The notes beneath the pieces were generated by a model, which worked only from the letters and a program-made list of their open reading frames with translations, was not told the origin of the DNA and did no database searches. The position numbers were made by a program, and so were the translations under genes. From assembly GCF_014647875.1 (NCBI RefSeq), contig NZ_BMQA01000010.1:186001-250000 (forward strand): 64,000 bases of DNA, in the 5' to 3' direction. The stretch's first letter is position 1, and each line of letters starts with the position of its first letter. Of the stretch, positions 7,413 through 17,376 are shown piece after piece. This DNA is from Streptomyces brasiliensis. GTDB lineage: Bacteria > Actinomycetota > Actinomycetes > Streptomycetales > Streptomycetaceae.

Positions 7413-8431
7413 ATCTTCTCCAGGGCGAAGCCGGCCTTGATCCACTTGCTGGACTCGACGGCGATCGCGAGGGCCTTCTCGCCGTCGGACATCCGCTCCA
7501 GCAACTTCTCGATCTGCAGGAAGGGCAGGGCGTTTCCGTTGTTGCCGGTGTCCGCGACGCAACTGACGTCCTGCGCGGTCGGCACGTCGAGTTCCTCGGT
7601 GATGCGGCGGGTCATCCGGCCGGACAGCTGGGGCGGCAGCAGATAGTCCAACTGGTCCGCTTCCCAGTCGAGTTCGCCGAGCATCTCCCAGAGGATCTCG
7701 ACGGCCATGACGGGCACGGACTCCTCGATGGCCTTGTAGTCCTCGGTGAGGGCCTGCCGGTCGTCGTACCGGTCGGCGAGCCCGAACCACTCGATGACCT
7801 GCCCTGGCTTGCGGCCCAGCCCGGTGAAGCGGTTGAGGACATGCCGCAGGGCGAGACGCTGTCCGCGCGGCTCGTCGGTGACGACGGCCGCGCCGGCGCC
7901 GTCACCGAAGAGAACGTGGTTGACGAGGTCACCGGGGGCGGCACCGGCCACGTCGCGCTGGAGGTCGAGGTGCTTGCTGCAGACGTCGCCGCCGATGACG
8001 AGTCCGGTCCGGTACTGGCCGGAGGCGATCATCGTCTGGGCCACGCCCAGGGCCTGTACGGCGCCCGCGCAGCCGGACTGGAGCTGGAAGGTGGGCACCT
8101 GGTCCAGGCCGAGCTGGTCGGCGACATGGTTGACCGTGGCCGGCATCAGGGTGTCGGGGGTGGCCGTGCCGAGGACGATGAACTCGATCTCGGACGTGTC
8201 GACTTCGGGGGCGGCGAGCGCCTTCTCGGCGGCCTGCGCGCACAGGTCGGCGAGCGACCAGCGGACCGCTCCGGTGCCGAGGTCCCGGGCGAAGTGCCGC
8301 GTCCGGGTGCCGATGAAGACCTCGATCCAGTCCTCATTGATGCCTAGCACCTTGGCCAGGGTGGCGTTGTCCACCGGGTCACCGGGCAGGGCGGTGCCGA
8401 GGGACGCCAGAAACGTCGTCGGGGTGGTCAT
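7409..8431 (-). CDS. KAS III-like condensing enzyme, tetronate ring formation candidate
   Basis: A 340-residue FabH-fold protein. The nucleophile is Cys121 in 'QLQSGCAGAVQ'. At the place where FabH has its catalytic His (usually 'PHQAN'), this protein reads 'LLPPQLSGRM', so the His appears replaced by Pro. The Asn of the third catalytic site is kept ('DTGNNGNALP'). In tetronate clusters a KAS III-like protein links glyceryl-ACP to the beta-ketoacyl chain and closes the ring. Co-translated with the PKS (ATGA overlap at 8428-8431) and the next ACP. It could instead be an acyl-transferring KAS III, but the FkbH/ACP/E2 neighbours favour the tetronate role. Confidence 0.88.
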   Translation of the reverse strand: MTTPTTFLASLGTALPGDPVDNATLAKVLGINEDWIEVFIGTRTRHFARDLGTGAVRWSLADLCAQAAEKALAAPEVDTSEIEFIVLGTATPDTLMPATVNHVADQLGLDQVPTFQLQSGCAGAVQALGVAQTMIASGQYRTGLVIGGDVCSKHLDLQRDVAGAAPGDLVNHVLFGDGAGAAVVTDEPRGQRLALRHVLNRFTGLGRKPGQVIEWFGLADRYDDRQALTEDYKAIEESVPVMAVEILWEMLGELDWEADQLDYLLPPQLSGRMTRRITEELDVPTAQDVSCVADTGNNGNALPFLQIEKLLERMSDGEKALAIAVESSKWIKAGFALEKI

Positions 8432-11400
8432 GCCGTCCTCTCTTCTTCCATGAGCGCCGGGTTCTCCGCCACGTCGCCGGTGCCCGCGGAACCGGGCGCC
8501 GCCGCGCCGATCTCACGCAGGAAGGCGACCAGGTCGCCGACGGACGAGAGGCGGGGCAACAGATCCTGGACCGTCACCGTGCCGATGCCGGTGAGCCGGG
8601 CCTCCAGCCGGTTCTTCAGCTCCATGATCATGACGGAGTCGAAGCCGAGGTCCTCGTAGAGCCGGTCGTGCGGGCCGACCTCGGCGTCGGTGTAGCCGCC
8701 GACCATCCGGACGGCGCCGAGGACGGCTTGCCCGACCGGGTCCGCCGGACCGCCGGGCCGGTCCAGGGTGAGGACGGCGGCGGGGGCGGTCTCCGGCTCC
8801 CCGTGCGCTACGAGCGCCGGGATCGTCGGCTCGGCCACCGTTCCCTGGCTCCGCACCGGATTCCTCGACCAGTAGCGATGGTCGGTCGAGAAGGCGTACG
8901 GCGGCAGCGGGTGCGGAACCCGTTCCTCGGGTGCGTACACGGCGTCCCAGTCGGGTTCGACGCCGCCCCGGTACAGCTCGGCGAGGGCCTCGGCGAGGTC
9001 CCGGCCGGCGGAGTCGGGGCCGCGCACCGGCAGGACGTGCACCGGGCCCGCGCCGGCGGCGGGGCCACCGAGGCGCCGCACCATCCCGGAGAGCACCGGC
9101 TGGGGGCCGATCTCCACCAGGTGCGTCGGGCCGTCGGCGAGCAGCGCGCCGGCCGCGTCGCCGAACAGCACGGGGGCGCCGATGTGTTCGACCCAGTACG
9201 CGGCGTCCATCGCCTCGCCGTCGAGCACCCGTCCGCGGACGGTGGAGTACAGCGGGATCTCGGGCACTCCCCCGCCGACCTGTTCGGCGATCTCCGCGAA
9301 GCGGTCCAGGACAGGCCGCATCAGCGGTGAGTGGAAGGCGTGCGAGACCTGCAGTGTGCGGGAGGTGACCCCCTCGGCCTCGAGCTCGGCCCCGATCTCG
9401 GCCAGGGGCTCCAGATCACCGGAAAGCACCGTGGCCGTGGGGCCGTTGACCGCCGCGATGCCGACCAGGGGCTCCCGCTCGATCCGCGCCTCCAAGTCCG
9501 CCCGGGTGGTACGGACGGCCAACATGCCGCCGCCTTCCGGGAGTTCCTGCATCAGGGCGCCGCGGGCGGCGATCAGCCGGGCGGCGCCGTCCAGCGGGAG
9601 CGCCCGGGCCAGGACGGCGGCGGCGAACTCGCCGACGCTGTGGCCGAGGAGCATCTCGGGGCGCACGCCGAGTTCCGTCAGGGTACGGCCGAGGGCGTAG
9701 CCGACGGCGAACAGGGCGGGCTGCGTCCACTGCGTACTGTGGACGGCGTCGTCACCGGCGAGGATCAGGTCGCGCACGGACTTTCCGGTGTGCGGCAGCA
9801 GCGCTGCGTCCGCCTCGTCGAGGAAGTGCCGGTACAGCGGCGACTGTTCGTACAGTACGGCGGTCATCCGCGGGTACTGCGAGCCCTGCCCGGTGAACAG
9901 GAACGCGCTGCGGGGCCTTTCGGCGGGCCTGGCGGAGAGCCGGGCCAGCAGCTCGGGGTCGGCGGCCGACTCCCGTAGTCCGGCGACCAGTTCGGCGATG
10001 TCCGTGGCGACGGTCGCGAAGCGGTGGCGGTGGCCGGCCTTGACGCGGTTGCTCCATCTGGCCAGCGGGCCCAGCGGTACCCGGCGGGCCGCTGCCGCGT
10101 CCGCCTGGGCCAGCAGGTTGCGGCGCAGCGCATCGGCGTTCGGCGCGGTGAGGGTGAAGACGGCGGCGCCGATGCCGCCCGGCGCGGCGGTGTTCGCCGG
10201 TTCGGGGCGCGCGGTGTGCGCGGGCGCGGACTCCAGGACGGCGTGGGCGTTGGTGCCGCCCATGCCGAAGCTGCTGAGTCCGGCGACGGTGGGGCCGGCA
10301 GGCAGCCGCAGCGGTGCCTTGAGGAGCCGCAGTCCGTGGTCGCGCAGTTTGAGCTGCTTGCTCTCCTTGGCCGCGAAGCGGCTGGCGGGGACGACCCGGT
10401 GGTGCAGGGACAGGGCGACCTTGATCAGTCCGGCGATGCCGGCGGCGCCCTCGGTGTGGCCGAGGTTGCCCTTGACCGAGCCGAGCGCCATGGGCCTGGC
10501 GGCGCGGCCGGCGTGGTGGTGGCCGAGTGCCTTGACCTCCATCATGTCGCCGAGGGCGGTGCCGGTGCCGTGCGCCTCGGTGAAGACCACGTCGGAGGGT
10601 TCGACGCCGGCCCTGCGGTAGGCGGCGGCGAGCACCTCCTGCTGGGCCCACCGGTTGGGTGCGGTCAGCCCGTTGCTGCGGCCGTCCTGGTTGACGGCGG
10701 TGCCGCGGATGACGGCGTACACGCGCTGGCCGTCGGCGATCGCGTCCCGCAGTCGGCGCAGCACGACCACGCCGACGCCCTCGCCGCGGCCGATGCCGTT
10801 CGCCTCGGCGCTGAAGGGCTTGCACCGCCCGTCGGGGGCGGAGAGCCCGGCCTGGGTGTAGAAGATCGACAGGGCCGGAGTGAGGGCCAAGTTGACGCCG
10901 CCGACGAGTGCGTGGTCGCACTCCTCGGCCAGCAGCGCGTTCGCCGCGAGGTGCGCGGCGACCAGCGAGGAGGAGCAGGCGGTGTCGACGGCGAGGCTGG
11001 GGCCCTTGAGGTCGAGGTGGTACGAGATCCGGTTGGCGGTCATGCAGTAGCCGTTGCCGGAGCCGACCTGGGCGGTGACGTTGGCGTAGTCGGTGAGGTG
11101 CAGTTGCGCCCACTCGTTGCCCATGATGCCGACGAAGACGCCGGTCCGGGTGCCGGCGAGGGTGCGCGGCGGGATGCCCGCGTCCTCGACCGCCCGCCAC
11201 GCGGACTGCAGCAGCAGCCGCTGCTGGGGGTCCATGGCGGCCGCCTCGCGCGGCGAGATGGTGAAGAACTCGTTGTCGAAGGCGTCCGGGTCGGCGATGA
11301 AGCCGCCCTCGGTGGTGTTGGCGTGTCCTTCGTCCCCGGCCGCCGAGTGGAACTCCTCGGCGTCCCACCGCTGCCGGGGCACCTTCCCCACCCCGTCCGC

Positions 11401-11487
11401 GCCGCGCATCAGCAGGTCCCAGTAGGCGCCGGTGTCGGGCGCCCCCGGGAATCTGCAGTCGATGCCGACGATGGCTATGGGCTCCAT
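8428..11487 (-). CDS. Single-module type I polyketide synthase, KS-AT-ACP
   Basis: A 1019-residue synthase. The KS (about 1-430) has Cys171 in 'VDTACSSS' and the His motifs 'EAHGTGT' and '[12 protein letters not shown]'. The AT (about 515-810) has '[10 protein letters not shown]' and 'VSHAFHSP'; His-Ala-Phe-His is the malonyl-CoA signature. The C-terminal ACP has its Ser in '[11 protein letters not shown]'. There are no ketoreductase, dehydratase, enoylreductase or thioesterase domains, so each extension leaves a beta-keto group, which is the substrate needed for a 3-acyl tetronate. The missing thioesterase agrees with off-loading by the KAS III-like enzyme next door. The start ATG (11485-11487) shares one base with the ACP stop upstream (TGATG). 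It may act once or iteratively. Confidence 0.95.
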   Translation of the reverse strand: MEPIAIVGIDCRFPGAPDTGAYWDLLMRGADGVGKVPRQRWDAEEFHSAAGDEGHANTTEGGFIADPDAFDNEFFTISPREAAAMDPQQRLLLQSAWRAVEDAGIPPRTLAGTRTGVFVGIMGNEWAQLHLTDYANVTAQVGSGNGYCMTANRISYHLDLKGPSLAVDTACSSSLVAAHLAANALLAEECDHALVGGVNLALTPALSIFYTQAGLSAPDGRCKPFSAEANGIGRGEGVGVVVLRRLRDAIADGQRVYAVIRGTAVNQDGRSNGLTAPNRWAQQEVLAAAYRRAGVEPSDVVFTEAHGTGTALGDMMEVKALGHHHAGRAARPMALGSVKGNLGHTEGAAGIAGLIKVALSLHHRVVPASRFAAKESKQLKLRDHGLRLLKAPLRLPAGPTVAGLSSFGMGGTNAHAVLESAPAHTARPEPANTAAPGGIGAAVFTLTAPNADALRRNLLAQADAAAARRVPLGPLARWSNRVKAGHRHRFATVATDIAELVAGLRESAADPELLARLSARPAERPRSAFLFTGQGSQYPRMTAVLYEQSPLYRHFLDEADAALLPHTGKSVRDLILAGDDAVHSTQWTQPALFAVGYALGRTLTELGVRPEMLLGHSVGEFAAAVLARALPLDGAARLIAARGALMQELPEGGGMLAVRTTRADLEARIEREPLVGIAAVNGPTATVLSGDLEPLAEIGAELEAEGVTSRTLQVSHAFHSPLMRPVLDRFAEIAEQVGGGVPEIPLYSTVRGRVLDGEAMDAAYWVEHIGAPVLFGDAAGALLADGPTHLVEIGPQPVLSGMVRRLGGPAAGAGPVHVLPVRGPDSAGRDLAEALAELYRGGVEPDWDAVYAPEERVPHPLPPYAFSTDHRYWSRNPVRSQGTVAEPTIPALVAHGEPETAPAAVLTLDRPGGPADPVGQAVLGAVRMVGGYTDAEVGPHDRLYEDLGFDSVMIMELKNRLEARLTGIGTVTVQDLLPRLSSVGDLVAFLREIGAAAPGSAGTGDVAENPALMEEERTA

Positions 11488-11774
11488 CAGGCGCCGCCGT
11501 CCTTCGCGGCCTCCGCGGCCAGCTCCTCCACGAGGTGGCCGGCGAGGGCGTGGACGGTCGGGTAGTCCCAGGCGGCCGTCGGCTCGATCACCAGGTCGAA
11601 GTCGTCCTCGATGTCTCCGCACAGACTGAGGGCGGCGACGGAGTCGAGGCCGTACTCGGCGAGGGGCACGTCCGGGTCGATCTCGGCGGGCTGCCGCTTG
11701 AGGTAGAGGGCGATGCGCTCGGCCAACCACGTGGTCAGAGACTCGGTGGTGTGTCCGGTGGTCGGAACGGGCAT
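11487..11774 (-). CDS. Discrete acyl carrier protein, probable fatty-acyl carrier
   Basis: A 95-residue ACP with the phosphopantetheine Ser45 in 'EYGLDSVAALSL'. It lies between the two dehydrogenase genes and the PKS, so it is the likely acceptor of the FAAL-activated fatty acid and the scaffold on which the dehydrogenases act before transfer to the PKS ketosynthase. FAAL-plus-ACP loading is known from daptomycin-type lipopeptides. Which of the two free ACPs carries which unit is inferred from gene order only. Confidence 0.88.
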   Translation of the reverse strand: MPVPTTGHTTESLTTWLAERIALYLKRQPAEIDPDVPLAEYGLDSVAALSLCGDIEDDFDLVIEPTAAWDYPTVHALAGHLVEELAAEAAKDGGA

Positions 11775-11876
11775 GGTGCACTCCTCGCGGGGGTGAGCGG
11801 TTGTCGCGTGCTGTCGTGCTGTCGTCGGGGGGCCGTCGCGGACGGGCCGTCGTCCGTGGCGGCCGGCCGGTGTCCG

Positions 11877-13649
11877 TCAGCCGGCCGGCGGGGTGTCGTA
11901 CAGGTCGTAGCTGGTGCGCGCGTGGAACCTGCGCAGTACTTCCTCGTGGACCCGGGCGTCCACGGACGCCGGGAGGTCGGCCGGCCGCCGGCCGAGCCGC
12001 CGGGCGAGCCGGTGCAGTGCGGCGGCGAGCCAGGCGGGGTCGGCGAGGAACGCGTCACCGCCGTCGTGGGACGCCTGCTGCCGGACGCCGATCGCCGAGG
12101 CGGCGGCGAGCAGGACGGCGTAGCGGTCGGCGAGGGCGAAGGCGGCGGGGCGGGCGAGCGCCGTACGGTCCTCGGGCGCGAGCGCGCGGCTCGCCTCCTG
12201 GACCTGGCGCAGCTCGTCCACCAACTGCAGCGCGAGCCCTTGGACGGCCCGCTCCTCGGGCGACGCACCCGGCAGCTGGTCCACTGCGGCGACCAGGGTG
12301 GCGCTGAGCCCGTCCCGCCCACTCGCCAGGGTGAGCCGGCCGTAGGAGAGGTCCGGCAGGTCCGTGCGCGGCTGGAAGAGCTGCGCGGGGGCTGGTTCGT
12401 CGCTGAACCAGGAGCGCCGCGCGAGCCGGGACAGCTGGGGGATGATCGTGGCCTGGCAGGCCGCGGAGCCGGCGTGGCCGAGGCTGAGCACCGGCATGTC
12501 GCGCAGGTGCTTCTGGAAGATGCCGTGCTCGCCGTCGCGGATGTAGAAGCGGGCCCCGAGCACGATGGACAGCTCGTGCATCGCGTCGGTGAGCACTTTC
12601 GGGACGAGGTACTTGGTGGCGGCGGCGAAGACGCTGGTCTGCTCGGGGAGCAGATGCACCGCCCGGGTCGCGGCCAGCGAGAGGCTGTCGCAGGTCAGGA
12701 GGTCGACGAAGGCCCCGGACAGGGTGCCCCTGGCGTGCGGGATGTCCATGACGGACTTGCGGTAGAGCTGTCGGCCGAGCGCGAAGCGCACGACGGTCCG
12801 CAGGGCCGTGTCGGTGGTGCCGACCGCCATGCCGGGGAGCGCGGACCGGGTGATCTGGAAGGCGCGCAGGGCGGTTTCGACGCCCTTGCCCGGCTCACCG
12901 ACGAGGGCCGAGGCGGGTACGGGTGTGTCGTCGAACCGGAGTCCGGACAGGAGGCAGCCGCGCACGCCGACGGTGTCGTAGCGGGGCAGTACCTGCCAGG
13001 TGTCCGTGTCCAGCCCGTCGCGCTCGACGAAGAGGACGGAGTGGCTGCGGCTGCCCGGTGCGGGACTGGTGCGGCTGAACAGGACCCAGGCGTCGGCGCG
13101 TTGGGCGTTGTTGATGACCTGCTTGGCGCCGTTCAGCAGATACCCGCCGCCCTCGGCGGGGCGGGCCTCGAACTCGTTGCGCACGAAGTCGTTGCCGTGC
13201 GCGAGTTCGTGATAGGCGACCGAGACCTTGCCGCCGCCGGTGAGGATCCGCGCGAGGCATGCGCGCTGCGCGGCGTCCCCGGAGGTCCAGATGTTCACGG
13301 CGGCCATGAACGAGGTCACACCGTAGCCGAGACCGAGGGCGACGTCGCGGCGGAACACCTGCCGCATGATCCGGACCAGGGTGTCGAGCCGCTCCAGGCG
13401 GCCGCCCTCGGCACGCGGCACGAAGTCGGCGCCCAGGCCCAGTTCGTCGAGGGCGCGCTCGCCGGGCTCGGAGAGTTCACCGGCCTCGTCCGCCTCGAGC
13501 AGCCGGGTGTAGGAGAGTTCGTTGCCGTCGTCGGTGGGGTCGCCGAGGCGCCGGTCCAGTTCGGCGACGCGGGTCGCGGCCCGCGCTTCCTGGCCGGGCG
13601 CCTCCTGACCGTCCTGTACGGCCCGCTGGAGCTCTGTGCCGATCAGCAT
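11877..13649 (-). CDS. Acyl-CoA-dehydrogenase-like flavoprotein 1, acyl-ACP desaturation candidate
   Basis: At 590 residues this is much longer than the usual 380-400 of acyl-CoA dehydrogenases. It resembles the paired long dehydrogenases of ramoplanin/enduracidin-type lipid pathways, which put double bonds into a carrier-bound fatty acyl chain. Seen here: the central beta domain with 'LLNGAKQVINNAQRADAWVL', the helical 'VVRFALGRQLYRKSV' and a C-terminal helical extension of about 180 residues. Where classical members have the catalytic Glu ('YEGT'-like), this one reads 'LSLGHAGS', so the standard base is not evident. It overlaps the second dehydrogenase by 7 nt, and the two probably act in sequence or as partners. 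Confidence 0.82.
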   Translation of the reverse strand: MLIGTELQRAVQDGQEAPGQEARAATRVAELDRRLGDPTDDGNELSYTRLLEADEAGELSEPGERALDELGLGADFVPRAEGGRLERLDTLVRIMRQVFRRDVALGLGYGVTSFMAAVNIWTSGDAAQRACLARILTGGGKVSVAYHELAHGNDFVRNEFEARPAEGGGYLLNGAKQVINNAQRADAWVLFSRTSPAPGSRSHSVLFVERDGLDTDTWQVLPRYDTVGVRGCLLSGLRFDDTPVPASALVGEPGKGVETALRAFQITRSALPGMAVGTTDTALRTVVRFALGRQLYRKSVMDIPHARGTLSGAFVDLLTCDSLSLAATRAVHLLPEQTSVFAAATKYLVPKVLTDAMHELSIVLGARFYIRDGEHGIFQKHLRDMPVLSLGHAGSAACQATIIPQLSRLARRSWFSDEPAPAQLFQPRTDLPDLSYGRLTLASGRDGLSATLVAAVDQLPGASPEERAVQGLALQLVDELRQVQEASRALAPEDRTALARPAAFALADRYAVLLAAASAIGVRQQASHDGGDAFLADPAWLAAALHRLARRLGRRPADLPASVDARVHEEVLRRFHARTSYDLYDTPPAG

Positions 13650-15445
13650 GACGTCCTCTCACTCTCGACGGCGGCCGCGCCGGTCCTCACGGGCTGCCGC
13701 TCGGGGAGCCGCTGCGGCAGCAGCGAGAACAGCCGGCCCGAGGAGCGGGCCGCCCGCAGGGCGCCGAGCAGTTCTTCGTACGTCTCCTCGCCGGCCGCCG
13801 CCGGTTCGCCGAGGCGGACCAGCAGCCGGTCCAGGGCGGTGTGCAGCCACCGTCCGTCGCGCCACAGCTCCCCGGTGCCGGGGTCGTCGCCGAAGTGGTC
13901 GGTGCTGTGCGTCCACAGGCCGAGGCAGGCCGCTCCCGCCCAGCACAGGGTGTAGCGGCGCGCGACCTCGAAGGCGGCGGGCGGGACTTCGGTGAGCACG
14001 CCCTGGTACTCCTCCATCTCGGCGTGCACCGCGGTGGTGACGTCGAGCAGCCTCCGCGCGGCCGCGGCCACCGGGCCGATCACGGGGTTCTGCTCCGCGC
14101 GCCGGGTGATCTCGTCGACGGAGGCGGCGAGACCCGCCATGACGCCGCTGCCGTGCCGGGTGACCAGCGTCAGCCGTGCGGGGTCCAGGGGCGGCAGCGG
14201 CGCGGTCAGGTCGCAGGCGGCGTCGGCTCCCGCCGTGTCGCCGGTGCCGCGCCGGAAGCCGCGCGCCAGGGAACGGAACTGGTTGACCAGGGAGTTGAGG
14301 TTGACCAGGGTGTTGCCGTCGAAGAGTCCGACGATGCGGTGATCGCGGGCGACCTTCTGGAACCGGCCGCCGGCGTAGACGCCCTTGAGGAAGGCACGGG
14401 CGCCGAGCAGGCCGGTCAGGTCGGCCAGGACCTGGTCGGTGCCGGTGGGCAGCAGGTACTTGGTGACGGCCGAGGTGACGCCGAGCTCCGCGGTCTGGGT
14501 CTGTACGGCACGGGCGGCGACCAGGGCGACCGCTTCGTGCAGCAGGACGTCGGCGGCGGCGCCGGCCAGCACCTGCCGGGCCTGCGGGAGGTCGATCAGC
14601 CGCCGGCCGTACAGCTCGCGCTCCTCGGCGAAGTCCAGGCCGAGCCGCAGCCCGTGGTCGGCGGCGCCGAGCGACAGCGCCGCGCACATGGTGCGGGTGA
14701 GCTGGAGCGCCTTCAGCACGATCTCCAGGCCGGCGCCCTCGGCACCGACGAGGGCACCGCGCGGCACCCGGGCTCCGTCGAACGCGATGCCGGAGATGTC
14801 GGCGCCGCGGATGCCGTGGGTGCGGATCTTCGGCAGATGGCGATAGGTGTCCTCGTCGAGCTCGCGCTTGTCCACGAGGAGGACGCTGAAGCCGCGCGGG
14901 CCGCCGTCCGGGCGGGTGCGGGTCAGCAGCGCCAGCACCGAACCGCGGGTGGCGTTGTTGATCAGCCACTTCTCGCCGCTGACCAGCCAGTGGCCTTCGG
15001 TGTCCGCCGCCTTGTCGTCGGTGCGCACGTCACCGGCCAGCAGGTCGCTGCCGTGGGCGCGTTCGGTGAGCCCGAGGGAGACCGGGACCCCGGCCATGAT
15101 CTCGGCGCCGAGCCGGGCGCCCTGCTCCGCGGAGCCCGCGACCCAGACGCAGACCCCGCCGAGGTAGGTCTTGCCGTGGCCGATGGCGCAGGTCAGATCG
15201 CGGCGGGCGACGGCGCGCACGAGCTGGAGCACCTGTTCGTAGTCGCGCAGCCGGCCGCCGTACTCGACCGGTACGTACTGCTCGGGCAGGCCCCACTCCT
15301 GGAAGCGACGGCAGATGTCGGCGGGGAACTCCTCCTTGTCGTCGAGTTCCACGCAGCGCGCGTGGGAGAAGACCTCGCCTGGGTCGTCGGGGTCACCGAG
15401 GAAACGGTCGAACTCCTCGGCGAGCCGGTAGGGCTGGTGTTCCAT
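13643..15445 (-). CDS. Acyl-CoA-dehydrogenase-like flavoprotein 2, acyl-ACP desaturation candidate
   Basis: A 600-residue paralogue of the protein encoded next to it. It has the typical 'GLTERAHGSD' flavin-contact region, 'LVSGEKWLINNATRGSV' in the beta domain and 'LDFAEERELYGRRL' in the C-terminal helical domain, plus a long C-terminal extension. Around the usual catalytic Glu it reads 'GLFDGNTLVNL', with Asp where Glu is normal. The start is one nucleotide from the FAAL stop, so FAAL and both dehydrogenases form a coupled trio. By analogy with lipopeptide systems the expected role is alpha,beta (and further) desaturation of the FAAL-loaded chain. Confidence 0.82.
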   Translation of the reverse strand: MEHQPYRLAEEFDRFLGDPDDPGEVFSHARCVELDDKEEFPADICRRFQEWGLPEQYVPVEYGGRLRDYEQVLQLVRAVARRDLTCAIGHGKTYLGGVCVWVAGSAEQGARLGAEIMAGVPVSLGLTERAHGSDLLAGDVRTDDKAADTEGHWLVSGEKWLINNATRGSVLALLTRTRPDGGPRGFSVLLVDKRELDEDTYRHLPKIRTHGIRGADISGIAFDGARVPRGALVGAEGAGLEIVLKALQLTRTMCAALSLGAADHGLRLGLDFAEERELYGRRLIDLPQARQVLAGAAADVLLHEAVALVAARAVQTQTAELGVTSAVTKYLLPTGTDQVLADLTGLLGARAFLKGVYAGGRFQKVARDHRIVGLFDGNTLVNLNSLVNQFRSLARGFRRGTGDTAGADAACDLTAPLPPLDPARLTLVTRHGSGVMAGLAASVDEITRRAEQNPVIGPVAAAARRLLDVTTAVHAEMEEYQGVLTEVPPAAFEVARRYTLCWAGAACLGLWTHSTDHFGDDPGTGELWRDGRWLHTALDRLLVRLGEPAAAGEETYEELLGALRAARSSGRLFSLLPQRLPERQPVRTGAAAVESERTSC

Positions 15446-15446
15446 G

Positions 15447-17234
15447 TCAGACCACCGCTTCCAGGGACGGGGCGGCGTCGGCGGAGGCGATCAGGTCGCG
15501 GACGGCCGGCTCCAGGACCTCGTGCAGCGCGGTGATCCGGCCCTCGAGGAACAGCTTGCGCATCAGGGTCCGCTGGATCTTGCCACTGGTGGTCTTGCGG
15601 ATGGTTCCCGGCCGTACGAGCAGGACGTTGCCGGCGGGGACGGTGAACTCCTTGCTGATGAACCGCTGGACGCCGGAGGCGAGGGTGGGCAGGTCGGTGG
15701 AGACGCTGCCGGGGCGGATCTCCTGGACGGCCACCAGGTGCTCGCGGTCGGTGTCGACGGCGAAGACGGCGCCCGCGCCGGTGCCGAAGGCCGGGTCCAG
15801 GGACTGGACGGCGCGTTCGACGTCCTGCGGGTAGAGGTTGCGGCCCGCCAGGATGACCATCTCCTTGAGCCGGCCGGTGACGTAGAGCTCGCCGTCCTTC
15901 AGGACGCCCATGTCGCCGGTGCGCAGCCAGCCGCCGTCGTCGCATCCGCCGGCGCCGTCGGAGATCGCCGCGTCGAAGATCTCCTTGTTGGTCTGCGGCC
16001 GCTTCCAGTAGCCGGAGGCGACGCTGTCACCCTTGAGCCAGATCTCGCCGACGTGTCCCTCGGGCTTCTCCACGTGGGTCTCCGGGTCGACGACACGGAT
16101 CTCGAAGTCCCGTACGACTCCGCTGCTGACGAGGGAACGGCTGGGCTCGCCCCCACGCGGGCCGGCCAGTTCGCCGCGCTCCAGGGCCGCGGCGTCGACG
16201 TCGAGCATGCGGGGTCCCGCGGTGCGCGGGATGCCGGAGACCAGCAGGGTCGTCTCGGCCATGCCGTAGCAGGGGAAGAAGGTCTCGGGGCGGAATCCCG
16301 CGGGGGCGAAGCGCTCGGTGAAGGCGCGGATCGTCTCGGCCCTGACCGGTTCGGCGCCGTTGCAGGCCGTCGTCCAGGTGGACAGGTCGAGCGTCTCCAG
16401 CTGTGCGTCGGTGATCCTGCGCACGCACAGGTCGTACGCGAAGTTGGGGGCGCCGCCGCTGGTGACCCCGTAGTCGCCGATCATCTTCAGCCAGCGGTAG
16501 GGGCGCTTGAGGAAGGTGAAGGGCGCCATCAGGACGGCGGGGATGCCGAGGTAGAGCGGCTGCAGGATGTGCCCGATCAGGCCCATGTCGTGGTAGAAGG
16601 GCAGCCAGCCGCCGCACACGGTCTCGGGGCCGGTGCCGATCGACCGCTGGATCGCCGCCTCGTTGGCGAGCAGATTGCGGTGCGAGACCGCGACACCCTT
16701 GGGGTCGCTGGTCGAGCCCGAGGTGTACTGCAGGAACGCCAGGCTCTCCGGGGTGAGGGAGGGCGCGTACCAGGCGTCCGCGTCGCCCTGGGCCTGGTCG
16801 TCGGTGGCCAGGCACGGCACGTCGGTGAGGCCCTCCGCGGCCAGCCAGGCCGAGATCTCGGGGGCGTTGGCCGAGTCGGTGAGCACGGCGCACGCCTCGG
16901 CGTCGCGCAGGATGCCGGAGACCCGGGTGAACTGCCGGCCCTGCTCGGTGGGCAGCGGTCCGGGTACGGCCACGGCACCGGCGTACAGGCAGGCGGTGAA
17001 CGCCTTGATGAAGTCCAGGCCGGGCGGATAGAGCAGCAGGACCTGGCGGTTCACCGCCCCGTGCGCCTGGAGCCAGGAGGCGACCCTGCGCGCCTCCCAG
17101 TCGAGGCCGGAGGCCGTGAGGTGCTGCGGCACCGAGCCGCGGGCGTCGTCGGGCAGGAAGATGAAGGCATCCGCGGCGCTGCGGGCTTCGGTACGCTCCA
17201 GAACCAGTTCCGTGAAGGTTCGGAAGTTCGTCAA
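15447..17234 (-). CDS. Fatty acyl-AMP ligase (FAAL)
   Basis: A 595-residue adenylate-forming enzyme of the FAAL class, which activates free fatty acids and passes them to an ACP rather than to CoA. Motifs: 'LQYTSGSTSDPKGV' (phosphate loop), 'GWLPFYHDMGLIG', 'FTFLKRPYRWLKMI' (the segment typical of FAALs), 'FFPCYGMAETTLLVSG' and 'WLRTGDMG' in the hinge. The start is TTG at 17234, supported by GGAGAAAG just upstream; no ATG or GTG fits the conserved 'FRTFTELV' N-terminus. It lies 142 nt downstream of the FkbH gene and heads the FAAL-dehydrogenase part of the operon. It defines the starter unit as a preformed fatty acid. Confidence 0.93.
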   Translation of the reverse strand: MTNFRTFTELVLERTEARSAADAFIFLPDDARGSVPQHLTASGLDWEARRVASWLQAHGAVNRQVLLLYPPGLDFIKAFTACLYAGAVAVPGPLPTEQGRQFTRVSGILRDAEACAVLTDSANAPEISAWLAAEGLTDVPCLATDDQAQGDADAWYAPSLTPESLAFLQYTSGSTSDPKGVAVSHRNLLANEAAIQRSIGTGPETVCGGWLPFYHDMGLIGHILQPLYLGIPAVLMAPFTFLKRPYRWLKMIGDYGVTSGGAPNFAYDLCVRRITDAQLETLDLSTWTTACNGAEPVRAETIRAFTERFAPAGFRPETFFPCYGMAETTLLVSGIPRTAGPRMLDVDAAALERGELAGPRGGEPSRSLVSSGVVRDFEIRVVDPETHVEKPEGHVGEIWLKGDSVASGYWKRPQTNKEIFDAAISDGAGGCDDGGWLRTGDMGVLKDGELYVTGRLKEMVILAGRNLYPQDVERAVQSLDPAFGTGAGAVFAVDTDREHLVAVQEIRPGSVSTDLPTLASGVQRFISKEFTVPAGNVLLVRPGTIRKTTSGKIQRTLMRKLFLEGRITALHEVLEPAVRDLIASADAAPSLEAVV

Positions 17235-17376
17235 CGTCTTTCTCCGGCCTCTCCGAGATCCGCTGGCGTGGCGCCGGCACGGGTCGCTCTGACATCACGA
17301 TCGTTGTTCGCGGTGCTGAGGAGACGCTTGTGCGTTCCATGCACACGGTGAGGTGCCGCTGAGGGTGGGGCGCAGG

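Noticed and set aside
11535-15535. Long plus-strand frames opposite the two dehydrogenase genes
   Set aside because: Antisense shadows of coupled, motif-bearing minus-strand genes.
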